From JAZSMJ01 sp045535815 (lineage in GTDB: Bacteria; Bacillota; Clostridia; Oscillospirales; CAG-272): a stretch of 64,000 nt of DNA. Shown piece after piece: positions 42,015-50,081 of the stretch. A program made the translations under genes and the position numbers. Numbering within the stretch: the stretch's first letter is position 1; each line of letters opens with the position of its first letter. The DNA is taken from contig JAZSMJ010000049.1 of assembly GCA_045535815.1 (NCBI GenBank), positions 1-64,000 on the forward strand. Reading direction: 5' to 3'. The notes under the pieces were generated by a model. The model saw only the letters and a program-made list of their open reading frames with translations, searched no databases and was not told the DNA's origin.

Positions 42015-45000
42015 ATGAAAAAAATTCTGAGATCAGCTGTTCTCATAGCATTTTCCGTGCTTATGTCACTTCAGTTGGTTCAATTCGGACTTTTTGCCGC
42101 ACAGGACGGCTGCGGATTCGGTCTGGATATCAACACCTCGGATCAGCTCTGGAATACTCAAGGTGACGGAAGCGGTACCGATCTGCAAACCTACACCGTA
42201 GGACTTCAGTATAAGGGGAGCAATATAAACGGCGTTCAGTCGATGATGATTGCGTTTGATGCTACCAAGCTTATATTCGTTCCATTCGATATGGACGGGA
42301 ATGAGTACAAAACCCTCGTGTCCGATTATCAGGGGCAGTTTAAGTCCTTTGAGGACAGCGAAGAATACTTCTATAAGCTTAAGGATAAGGTAGGCGGAGC
42401 CTCTCTTTCTGATCCTATCACCGACAAATGGTCAGAAAACGGTATCGTTCCGGTAATATCCTATGCAGAAAGTAACGGTATGGGCTACATATATCTCATA
42501 ATCAAGCAGGATGCCTACGTTACGTACTCAGATCTTACTACCGTATGTGAGATAAGACTTGCAAAGAATTCCACTTCATCAGATCTTTCCGCAGATTCTA
42601 TCAGAGTCGCAACGACAGTTGAAGCAAATTCGCTCAACGCAAGCTCATCGTGTTCGATAGCTCTTTCCGACGGAACTAATCAGACCATCCTTTCATATTT
42701 TGATAATAAGGCAAGTGATCTTCCTTCCCCCGTATACAGCGGCAATGCCGGTATCGGTGCTCCCTCGGTCACTCCCCCCGAGAGTGAAGAAACAACTCCT
42801 CCCAAGATAGATACCGAGGAAACTCCGACAGAGGCTAAAAAGCTTCCTGCACCCACCAATCCTACCTGGAGTAACTCTGTTGCTGCGTGGAATGCTGTAG
42901 AGGGCGCTTTGGCGTACCGAGTTCAGCTTTATAAAAACAATTCTGTTTACGGTGATCCGATAACAGTCACATCTACATCCTGTAACTTTGCTTCGCAGAT
43001 GACAGAAACGGGGAATTACAGCTTTACCGTTACTGCTCTCGGCGACGGCGTGGTTTACACAGACAGCAATGCGTCCACGCAGAGTGGAACGAACGCATTT
43101 TCCGGCGAGTCTGAGCAGGATACGCTTTCCGTTTCGGCCGCTGTAGCGGGTATCCTCGGCGGGAGGCGCATTTATAGCAGCAATAGTGCTGATCAGTCTG
43201 CTAAAACGGCGAGCGTCCAGGAATACGTAAGTGAAACGATAGCTTCAATTCCCAAGGCATCCGGAGTCCTCTCAAACGTTGAGTATAAGTCCGGAAACAT
43301 TTACACGGTAACTCTTACCAAGGGACGTGTTATCGAAGAAAAAGACATAGAAGTAATTTTTGAGGCAGCCCCGAATGCAACCGAGCTTCGTTTGAGCCGT
43401 GCGTGTGAGCTTCTTGCTTCTGCTGAATTTCCATCTGTCATAGAGGGAGCGGCATACAGCGAGGAGGCACTCAAGAATTATGTCAAGGGTATCTCTCAGA
43501 GAGTAATTAACGATGACGAGATCGGTATTACGGTTGAGACCGTGCAGTATTCTTCTGCAATATCCGGCACTCAGGATGATCCCGACGGAGAAAACGGAAG
43601 CTACCTCTTTACAGTGTACCTTGCAAAGGACGGTTATTCAAAGAGCACCTCAAGAATAAAGCTTACAATACTTGCCAAGGAACACGGCGCTGCTGCTTCT
43701 GACAGAGCTGCTGTATCGGCCGCACGAAACCTGATAGCGTATTGCTGGGGTGAATTTACCGTACCGTTCGATGCGAAGGGAGAAGACCTTGACAATGCAT
43801 CCCTCATATATGTAAATACTCTTCTTGCAGATAAAAAGGAAGCCTACGGAGTAAAGGTTACTCTTGAAAAAATAAGGGACGAGCATTACAACGTTTTGTT
43901 CAGCTGCGGAGAAGAGAGCTCATCTGTAGAGATGTCCATATTCCCCGAATATCTTGAAGACAGAGAAAAGACACTGCTTGATGAGGCGGTCTCTCTCGTC
44001 GGCAATAAAATAAACGCTGAGGTTGCTGCTAATGCATCTCTCAATATGATCTCACAGGCAGTAAATCAAAAACTGATAAAGATTATTGCAAATGAAGAGG
44101 TAACCGTTTCGGCAAAGCTCACCGCAGACCTTAAAGACGGAAAGTATGAATTTGCTTTAACTCTTGGCTGCAAGGATTATACGTCAGAAAAGACGATAAT
44201 TGCAGAGATGTCGTACGTTACATACCTTGACGCACCTGAGTCACTTTCCTTCCAAAACGGTATTGCAAGCTGGGAAAATATTCTTTTCGCAGACGGATAT
44301 TCGGTTCAGCTTTATAAGGACGGATATCCTTACGGAAAGGCCTACACGACCACGGCTACCGAGTATGACTTTAATAAAGCCATATTCGCAAAGGGTAATT
44401 ATACCTTTACGGTAAGCGCCCTTGGAAGCGGAATGTACGGCAACAGCACTCCCTCCTCGCAAAGCGGTATATATGCTTATACACAGGCGCTCGGACAGCT
44501 GACGGGAAACGTTGAATATCTGCTTTCACTTCCCGATAAGCAGTATCAGATAAGCGTTTCTTCAGGTGAGGGCGGTTCTGTTTCTCCCTCTTCCAATCAG
44601 ACGGTAAAGCAGGGATATAACAAGACCTTTATTATAACCCCTCTTGCCGGATATGCAGTTGAGGATATCATCGTGGACGGCAGAAGCGTAGGCTCTGCGA
44701 ATATGCACGTTTTCTGTGCGGTAGATGCAGACCACAGCATTTCCGTGACCTTCAAAAAGATTGCTTCTGATTCTACCGTGGAGGACACTTTATGGGACAA
44801 TCCCTTCACCGATATAAGCGAATCGGATAAATTCTACAACGCTATAAAATTCGTTAATCTGAACAGCCTTTTCTACGGCACGTCAAAAACACAGTTCTCT
44901 CCGAACGTTACTATGACGAGAGCAATGTTCGTCACCGTGCTCGGAAGACTTTACGGTCTTGATACCACAAAATATTACGGTGAAGCCTTCAGCGACCTTG

Positions 45001-45353
45001 TCGCAGGCGAGTACTACTGTCCGTACGTAAAGTGGGCGTCTGAGGAAGGACTCGTTCTCGGATACGGAAACGGAACCTTTGGTCCTAACGATATTATAAC
45101 GCACGAGCAGATGTATTCCATTATGAAGAGATACGCCGATATGGTAGGTGTTGGCGCATTCAGCGATCAGACATCGCTTTTCTATGCTGATACCGATAAA
45201 ATCGCTTCCTGGGCGATAAATTCTATCAAATACTGCAAAGCTATGAATATCATAGACGTTGCATCAAACGGAAATATCGACCCGCAGGGCGAAGCAAAAC
45301 GCTCTGAGGTTGCGGTGCTTCTGTATCTCTTCTGCAAAAACGTTTTGAAGTAA
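42015..45353 (+). CDS. SLH-domain surface protein, possible scaffold
   Basis: 1112 residues. Signal peptide (1-29). An N-terminal beta-domain (about 31-230) with TYTVGLQYKG, NGVQSMMIAFDATKLIFV and TTVCEIRLA recalls a cohesin-type fold, but weakly. A Pro/Glu/Thr linker (about 250-278) leads to two fibronectin-like repeats (about 279-365 and 736-822, both with YxVQLYK and GNYxFTVxALG). A middle region of unknown type and a divergent InlB repeat (about 839-915) follow. Three SLH domains (about 929-1112; TRAMFVTVLGRL, ITHEQMYSIMKRY, KRSEVAVLLYLF) would bind the secondary cell-wall polymer. AAGGAG precedes ATG. It follows the transglutaminase-like gene by 29 bases with no terminator between. Confidence 0.87.
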   Translation: MKKILRSAVLIAFSVLMSLQLVQFGLFAAQDGCGFGLDINTSDQLWNTQGDGSGTDLQTYTVGLQYKGSNINGVQSMMIAFDATKLIFVPFDMDGNEYKTLVSDYQGQFKSFEDSEEYFYKLKDKVGGASLSDPITDKWSENGIVPVISYAESNGMGYIYLIIKQDAYVTYSDLTTVCEIRLAKNSTSSDLSADSIRVATTVEANSLNASSSCSIALSDGTNQTILSYFDNKASDLPSPVYSGNAGIGAPSVTPPESEETTPPKIDTEETPTEAKKLPAPTNPTWSNSVAAWNAVEGALAYRVQLYKNNSVYGDPITVTSTSCNFASQMTETGNYSFTVTALGDGVVYTDSNASTQSGTNAFSGESEQDTLSVSAAVAGILGGRRIYSSNSADQSAKTASVQEYVSETIASIPKASGVLSNVEYKSGNIYTVTLTKGRVIEEKDIEVIFEAAPNATELRLSRACELLASAEFPSVIEGAAYSEEALKNYVKGISQRVINDDEIGITVETVQYSSAISGTQDDPDGENGSYLFTVYLAKDGYSKSTSRIKLTILAKEHGAAASDRAAVSAARNLIAYCWGEFTVPFDAKGEDLDNASLIYVNTLLADKKEAYGVKVTLEKIRDEHYNVLFSCGEESSSVEMSIFPEYLEDREKTLLDEAVSLVGNKINAEVAANASLNMISQAVNQKLIKIIANEEVTVSAKLTADLKDGKYEFALTLGCKDYTSEKTIIAEMSYVTYLDAPESLSFQNGIASWENILFADGYSVQLYKDGYPYGKAYTTTATEYDFNKAIFAKGNYTFTVSALGSGMYGNSTPSSQSGIYAYTQALGQLTGNVEYLLSLPDKQYQISVSSGEGGSVSPSSNQTVKQGYNKTFIITPLAGYAVEDIIVDGRSVGSANMHVFCAVDADHSISVTFKKIASDSTVEDTLWDNPFTDISESDKFYNAIKFVNLNSLFYGTSKTQFSPNVTMTRAMFVTVLGRLYGLDTTKYYGEAFSDLVAGEYYCPYVKWASEEGLVLGYGNGTFGPNDIITHEQMYSIMKRYADMVGVGAFSDQTSLFYADTDKIASWAINSIKYCKAMNIIDVASNGNIDPQGEAKRSEVAVLLYLFCKNVLK

Positions 45354-45388
45354 AATAAAGCTTCCTGCTTATACAGGAAGCTTTATTT
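45353..45388. terminator. Bidirectional terminator
   Basis: Perfect 15-base stem AAATAAAGCTTCCTG/CAGGAAGCTTTATTT with a six-base loop between the convergent SLH and PBP genes. Confidence 0.92.
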
Positions 45389-45390
45389 AT

Positions 45391-46962
45391 TTATTTAACT
45401 GCTCCGATCGAATATCCCGATGCTCCGTATGAGTGCAGCTCCTCCCATATAAAGCCGCATATCTGAGAAAAGATGGGGGCTGACGGACTTTTCCCTGCCT
45501 TTGCATCCTCGCAAAGCACGGCTATGGCATAACCCTCGTAGACACCGCAAAACCATGAGTGAAGCTTCTCTTCTCCATCCTCTCCGTATTGTCCGGTCTG
45601 TGCGGTTGCAGTCTTTCCGATGGCTCTACCGACAGTTGGGGCGGCTGCACCGCCTATTCCTTTGTATATCACCGAGAAAAGCATATTCCTCACCGCCAGC
45701 GCAGTATCTTCCGATATGACCCGTCTGCTCTCGCCGATATGATATTTAGCGTCTGTACCGTCTGAAAGGGTCAGAGATTTAACTATCGTCGGCTCCGGAA
45801 GTATCCCTTTATTTGCTATGGCTGAATACATCCTTGCCGCTTCTATCGGGGTAACGAGCACTCTGCCCTGACCTATTGCAGAATTTTCACTTACGGTCTC
45901 GTATGAGCTTCCGGCATTATATGAAAATCCCGAAAGTATATCCTCGCCAACCCCCATTCTCTCTGCCATAGAGGCGATTGCCGCTGCTCCTATCTCCCTT
46001 GCAATATTTACAAAATATCCGTTGCAGGATACCGCCATCGCTCCCTTCATATCGATATCTCCGTGCGGTATACCCTCAAAGCAGCGACTACCGTCGCAAA
46101 AATATATAAGGTCGGCATATCCCATATCTGCCTCAAGTGCGGCGCATGCGGTTACCGTTTTGTAAAGAGAGCCCGGGGTGAAGGCGCAAAAGGCTCGGTT
46201 TATAAATTCGCCCTGCGTGCTGTCAAGATAGCGTGCGAGATCATCGGGCGAATAGGAGGGTCGGCTGATGCATCCGACTATCTCTCCGCTTGAAATATCC
46301 ATTACTACCGCTGCGCCCTTTTCCAAGCTTAGCCCCTCAAGCCTTTTTTGAAGCTCAAGGTCAAGAGTCAGCGTAACACCGCCAAGAGATGAATAACCGC
46401 TGTCAGATACAGAAGCAATAAGCCCTGCGAGCTGACGGTCCCTTGCATTTGCCGAATATCTGAACACCGCCTCGCCTCCGCATTCCTCAAGATACTCGTT
46501 AAATGCCGCCTCTATTCCGCCTACCCCATTGCCGTTTGCATCAAGATAGCCTATTATATGAACGGCAGGATAAGAGCTGAGATATCTTGAATATCTCGGC
46601 AGGCTTACCGCCCAGCTGCAGCTTATATCCTCGCTTGTGGAAACGGTAAACGGTTTTCCCTTTATAATCATAGCAGAGATGCTCTGCAGACTCATATCGG
46701 ATACCCTTGCAATGACCTCTGCATCTGCCGCACGGCTTGCATCAACGACGGTTATATATCCGTTTTTTATGCCTGCTATCGGATTCTTGTTTCTGTCATA
46801 AATAAAGCCTCTGCGATAGGCTATATTTAGTCTTCGACTGTAATTTTCAAGCGATACGCTAACGTCGCTCTCGCCGTCAGCCATGATATACCAAAGCCTG
46901 ACGCTCACCGACAAAAGCATAAGCATCATTGCCATAAAAATTGAAAAAACACGCTTTTCCAC
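45391..46962 (-). CDS. Class B penicillin-binding protein (transpeptidase)
   Basis: A membrane-anchored peptidoglycan D,D-transpeptidase of 523 residues. One N-terminal membrane helix (about 5-28), a PBP dimerisation-type region with RGFIYDRNKNPIAG, and a transpeptidase domain with the SxxK motif in TPGSLYKTV, the SxN motif in AVSCNGYF and the KTG-type box in GKTATAQTG. The active-site set is complete. The start is GTG at 46962; AGGAGG lies about 11 bases upstream and no closer ATG exists. Its length resembles PbpA-type or SpoVD/FtsI relatives without a PASTA tail. It is a single gene, so a division, elongation or sporulation role cannot be told apart. Confidence 0.92.
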   Translation of the reverse strand: MEKRVFSIFMAMMLMLLSVSVRLWYIMADGESDVSVSLENYSRRLNIAYRRGFIYDRNKNPIAGIKNGYITVVDASRAADAEVIARVSDMSLQSISAMIIKGKPFTVSTSEDISCSWAVSLPRYSRYLSSYPAVHIIGYLDANGNGVGGIEAAFNEYLEECGGEAVFRYSANARDRQLAGLIASVSDSGYSSLGGVTLTLDLELQKRLEGLSLEKGAAVVMDISSGEIVGCISRPSYSPDDLARYLDSTQGEFINRAFCAFTPGSLYKTVTACAALEADMGYADLIYFCDGSRCFEGIPHGDIDMKGAMAVSCNGYFVNIAREIGAAAIASMAERMGVGEDILSGFSYNAGSSYETVSENSAIGQGRVLVTPIEAARMYSAIANKGILPEPTIVKSLTLSDGTDAKYHIGESRRVISEDTALAVRNMLFSVIYKGIGGAAAPTVGRAIGKTATAQTGQYGEDGEEKLHSWFCGVYEGYAIAVLCEDAKAGKSPSAPIFSQICGFIWEELHSYGASGYSIGAVK

Positions 46963-47058
46963 GCCTTCTTATCCTCCTATTTCCATCTGTTGAAATTATT
47001 TCCTAAAGCTTTACTTTTTATGTCAGAATAATATTTAAAAGATAAAGTTAACATTTCG

Positions 47059-47087
47059 TTGACAAAAGGAAGGATCAGAGTTATAAT
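47059..47087 (+). promoter_or_regulatory. Perfect consensus sigma-A promoter of fucU
   Basis: TTGACA (47059-47064), 17 bases, TATAAT (47082-47087). A fully consensus promoter suggests high expression or regulation by a repressor. Confidence 0.82.
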
Positions 47088-47143
47088 TTTATTATAAAGA
47101 AAATTTTTCGCTATGTGCGAGCATTATAAAGGAGATTAATACT

Positions 47144-47581
47144 ATGTTAAAAGGTGTTCCGAACATAATATCACCCGAGCTTCTTAAAATACTTATGGAA
47201 ATGGGTCACGGCGACGAGATCGTTCTTGCTGACGGTAACTTCCCGGGCGCAAGCTGCGCTAAGGACTGCAAGTTCGTCCGTGCAGACGGTCACGGCGTTC
47301 CCGAGCTTCTCGAGGCTATTCTTCAGCTTATGCCTCTTGACACCTACGCTCAGCCTATATTCCTCATGGACCTTACCCCCGGCGATGCTGCCGCAGGTAT
47401 AACAGTTCCGATATGGGAGGATTACAAGAGAATAGTTAAGCCTCATACCGATGAAGAATTCGGCATGATCGAGCGCTTTGATTTCTATGAAAGAGCTAAG
47501 AAGGCTTACTGCATAATCCAGACAGGCGAAAAGGCTATCTACGCTAACATCATCCTCAAAAAAGGCGTTGTTAAGGAATAA
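47144..47581 (+). CDS. fucU: L-fucose mutarotase (FucU/RbsD family)
   Basis: FucU interconverts alpha- and beta-L-fucose, supplying the isomerase. The 145-residue product has LKGVPNIISPELLKIL, MGHGDEIVLADGNFPG with the conserved His and Asp, and RADGHGVPELLEAIL, then the family end YANIILKKGVV. Length matches FucU rather than the shorter-motif RbsD. AAAGGAG precedes ATG 47144. It is a single gene with its own promoter and terminator, away from the isomerase-family gene at 28.8 kb. Codon choice leans to highly expressed patterns. Confidence 0.9.
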   Translation: MLKGVPNIISPELLKILMEMGHGDEIVLADGNFPGASCAKDCKFVRADGHGVPELLEAILQLMPLDTYAQPIFLMDLTPGDAAAGITVPIWEDYKRIVKPHTDEEFGMIERFDFYERAKKAYCIIQTGEKAIYANIILKKGVVKE

Positions 47582-47592
47582 TTTTGAAATTG

Positions 47593-47620
47593 AAAAAAGC
47601 CCTCATTTGAGGGCTTTTTT
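47593..47620. terminator. Bidirectional terminator
   Basis: Perfect stem AAAAAAGCCCTCA/TGAGGGCTTTTTT between the convergent fucU and Fur-family genes. Confidence 0.92.
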
Positions 47621-47629
47621 CGTTTTTAT

Positions 47630-48037
47630 TCATTTTTGATCGCAGTCGGAGCAGTAGCCGTAGAGTACGGTTTTGGTCTTATCAAGCGAAAAGCCGTGCT
47701 CTGCCTTTACGTGATCTCCTATTTCATCAAGCAGTCCGCAGCTGAGATGGATCAGCTTTCCGCAGCCAAGACAGCGCAGATGATGATGTCCGCTGCATGC
47801 TGATGACGATAGCTGATAGCACGCCGGGGAGTTTTCACCAACGAAATATTTTCTTATATATCCGTCCGCCGAGAGCTTTTCAAGATTTCTGTATACCGTT
47901 GCAGAGCCTACCGTGCTTCCACTCTCTCTTAAGTGGCTGATAATATCAGCGGCGGTCACGTGCTGACTTGCGTTATCGTTCAGATATTCAAGTATCTCGT
48001 TCTTACGGCGTGTGCGGTATTCCTTTGGTCTGTTCAT
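47630..48037 (-). CDS. Fur family transcriptional regulator
   Basis: 135 residues. A winged helix (about 1-80; TAADIISHL, SATVYRNLEKLSADGYI) is followed by a metal-binding dimer domain with GHHHLRCLGCGKL and a C-terminal CSDC, the two Cys pairs that hold structural zinc. Which of Fur, PerR or Zur it is cannot be decided by reading. It starts 26 bases after the Mrp-type gene and shares its transcript, which suggests a link to iron or redox control. ATG at 48037 with a GGGGGTG site upstream. Confidence 0.9.
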   Translation of the reverse strand: MNRPKEYRTRRKNEILEYLNDNASQHVTAADIISHLRESGSTVGSATVYRNLEKLSADGYIRKYFVGENSPACYQLSSSACSGHHHLRCLGCGKLIHLSCGLLDEIGDHVKAEHGFSLDKTKTVLYGYCSDCDQK

Positions 48038-48063
48038 AAGACAGCACCCCCTGCATATCGGAT

Positions 48064-48921
48064 TTATTTATCCGACGTTTTGTTTATAACTGCCGTTACG
48101 GCGTCGTTCAGATAATCGTTTTCCATAAGCTCGATCATACCCTTATCGCAGAGTGCGGCAAGCGAAGGATCAAGCGGAATGCGTCCGATAACGTCAAGTC
48201 CGAATTCACGAGCGACCTCGTCTATCTTGCTGTCACCGAATACCTTTATTTCCTTACCGCAGTCGGGGCACTTGATATAGCTCATATTTTCAACTATACC
48301 GAGAACGGGTATATTCATCATTTTTGCCATATTTACCGCTTTGGCAACTATCATTGAAACAAGCTCCTGCGGGCTTGTTACAATAACGATACCGTCTACC
48401 GGAAGAGACTGGAATACGGTAAGCGGAACATCACCCGTTCCGGGAGGCATATCGACGTACATATAGTCAACGTCATCCCATATAACGTCAGTCCAGAACT
48501 GCTTTACAGTTCCTGCGATGACCGGACCTCTCCATATAACGGGAGTTTTTTCGTCATCAAGGAGAAGGTTTACGGACATCATTCTGATGCCGGTTTTGGT
48601 CTGTGCCGGGAAGAGTCCGTCCTCGCTGCCCTCTACAGAGCCCTTTACACCGAATATCTTGGGTATGGAGGGACCGGTTATATCGGCGTCAAGCACAGCA
48701 GTTTTATAGTCCATACGTCTGGTCAGAACGGAGAGCATAGAGGTCGTCATCGATTTTCCGACGCCACCCTTTCCACTGACTACGCCTATTACCTTTTTAA
48801 CATTGCTGAGCTTATTCTGCTCCTCAATAAGACTTTTCTTTTCCTTTGATGCGCAATTGCTTGAGCAGGTAGAGCAGTCGTGAGTGCATTCCTGATTTTC
48901 AACGTTTTTGTTTTCTGCCAT
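48064..48921 (-). CDS. Mrp/NBP35 family Fe-S cluster carrier ATPase
   Basis: A cytoplasmic P-loop ATPase that binds and transfers [4Fe-4S] clusters. The 285-residue product has an N-terminal Cys-rich tail (CTHDCSTCSSNC), deviant Walker A GKGGVGKS, DADITGPSIPKIFG, DMPPGTGD, and the cluster-binding CPDC near residue 215. It heads an operon with a Fur-family regulator and lies next to the Fe-S-rich hydrogenase operon, which would need such a carrier. ATG at 48921 follows GAGGTG. Confidence 0.93.
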   Translation of the reverse strand: MAENKNVENQECTHDCSTCSSNCASKEKKSLIEEQNKLSNVKKVIGVVSGKGGVGKSMTTSMLSVLTRRMDYKTAVLDADITGPSIPKIFGVKGSVEGSEDGLFPAQTKTGIRMMSVNLLLDDEKTPVIWRGPVIAGTVKQFWTDVIWDDVDYMYVDMPPGTGDVPLTVFQSLPVDGIVIVTSPQELVSMIVAKAVNMAKMMNIPVLGIVENMSYIKCPDCGKEIKVFGDSKIDEVAREFGLDVIGRIPLDPSLAALCDKGMIELMENDYLNDAVTAVINKTSDK

Positions 48922-48955
48922 TTTATATCACCTCTGAATTAATAAACTATCATAT

Positions 48956-49008
48956 ACCGGACATGCCCGGCATTATATTATTATAACATACCCTTCCAAT
49001 TTTTACAA
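48956..49008 (-). promoter_or_regulatory. Promoter and inverted repeat of the Mrp/Fur operon
   Basis: Minus strand TTGTAA (49003-49008), 17 bases, TATAAT (48980-48985). Between the -10 box and the gene lies the imperfect dyad GCCGGGCATGTCCGGT (about 48956-48972), a possible operator. The rest of 49009-49201 is AT-rich; TATAAT at 49133-49138 may be the -10 box of the hydrogenase operon, but no good -35 is visible. Confidence 0.55.
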
Positions 49009-49201
49009 CCAAAAAGAAAAACTTCTTAAAAATCTTGAGTTTTTTGCAAAAAAATCCAAAAATGCACCATTAAACTGCACGATTTTCAAAAAAAATTTAT
49101 AAAAAACTATAGCATTTTTACAAGATATATTGTATAATAGAGTGGATAAGGGGGTAGTCTGCCCTTTTGTCATTATTCTATCTCAAGGAGATACAGATAA
49201 A

Positions 49202-49558
49202 ATGAAAATTTCGGTTATCGCAAAGCTCCTTAATGCTTCCGTTATATGCGGAGAGGATAAGCTGAACTGTGAGGTCCACAGCGCCTGCGGAAGTGATATG
49301 ATGAGTGACGTTCTGGCTTACGTCAAGGATCAGGCCGTCCTTCTTACCGGCCTTTGCAACCTTCAGGTCATCAGAACCGCAGAGATGATGGATATGCGCT
49401 GCATAGTATTCGTGCGCGGCAAAAAGCCGACCGACGAGATCATCGAGCTTGCAAAGGAGAGCGGAATTGCCGTTCTCGCCTCCGATATGAGAATGTACCC
49501 TGCGTGCGGCATACTCTATTCAAACGGTCTGCCCGACAGCAGCACCTCAATATCGTAA
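49202..49558 (+). CDS. DRTGG-domain protein, first of two
   Basis: 118 residues, cytoplasmic. The sequence MKISVIAKLLNASVICGEDKL starts a DRTGG-type domain, with CGSDMMSDVLAYV, LLTGLCNLQVIRTAEMMD and IVFVRGKKPTDEIIELAKE as in small DRTGG proteins encoded next to clostridial [FeFe] hydrogenases. The domain is also found beside HPr kinase-like and CBS domains; its ligand is unknown. An upstream in-frame codon at 49130 is rejected because AAGGAG lies before ATG 49202. It is the first gene of the hydrogenase operon and a paralogue of the gene at 51422. Confidence 0.82.
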   Translation: MKISVIAKLLNASVICGEDKLNCEVHSACGSDMMSDVLAYVKDQAVLLTGLCNLQVIRTAEMMDMRCIVFVRGKKPTDEIIELAKESGIAVLASDMRMYPACGILYSNGLPDSSTSIS

Positions 49559-49622
49559 ACTGCCAAAGCCAACCCCAAATAATAAAAGGAGATGGCGCCG
49601 ACGGCGCTTAGCTGCAAAAGCA

Positions 49623-50045
49623 ATGAGCGATCAGATAAAATTCCAATTTGACGTTGACGGAGATAATTTCACGTCTGCCGGCGAAGCATCGGTCTCGACC
49701 AAGAAGATGCTCAGACAGCTTGGAATATCCCCTGAAGTTATAAGAAAAGTTTCCATCGCAATGTACGAGGGCGAGATCAATATGGTCATCCACGCAAACG
49801 GCGGTAAGGCGCAGGTGCTCGTGGATACCGAAAAGATCACCATCATTCTCGATGACTGCGGTCCCGGTATACCCGATATCAACCTCGCCATGAAAGAGGG
49901 CTATTCTACTGCGCCCGAAAACGTAAGATCTTTAGGATTCGGTGCAGGTATGGGTCTTCCCAACATGAAGCGCAATACCGATACGATGGAGATCGAATCG
50001 GAGATAGGCATCGGCACAAAAATCACCATGACGGTAAATCTTTGA
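49623..50045 (+). CDS. GHKL ATPase-fold protein, SpoIIAB/RsbW-like
   Basis: 140 residues. N box KVSIAMYEGEINMVIHANGG, G1 box DDCGPGIPD and G2 box GFGAGMGLPNMKRNTD identify an anti-sigma-factor-kinase-like HATPase_c domain without receiver or phosphoacceptor domains. Such proteins bind ATP and phosphorylate or sequester a partner. ATG at 49623 is the only in-frame start. The best ribosome-binding site, AAAAGGAG, is 30 bases away, with a GCGCC/GGCGC hairpin in between. It lies in the regulatory half of the hydrogenase operon. Confidence 0.86.
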   Translation: MSDQIKFQFDVDGDNFTSAGEASVSTKKMLRQLGISPEVIRKVSIAMYEGEINMVIHANGGKAQVLVDTEKITIILDDCGPGIPDINLAMKEGYSTAPENVRSLGFGAGMGLPNMKRNTDTMEIESEIGIGTKITMTVNL

Positions 50046-50081
50046 TCGCCGGATAAGTTCACCAGAAAGGAGGACGGACGA

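Noticed and set aside
49130..49201. N-terminal extension of the first DRTGG protein from an upstream start
   Set aside because: The extension lacks a ribosome-binding site, overlaps a likely -10 box, and AAGGAG clearly serves ATG 49202.
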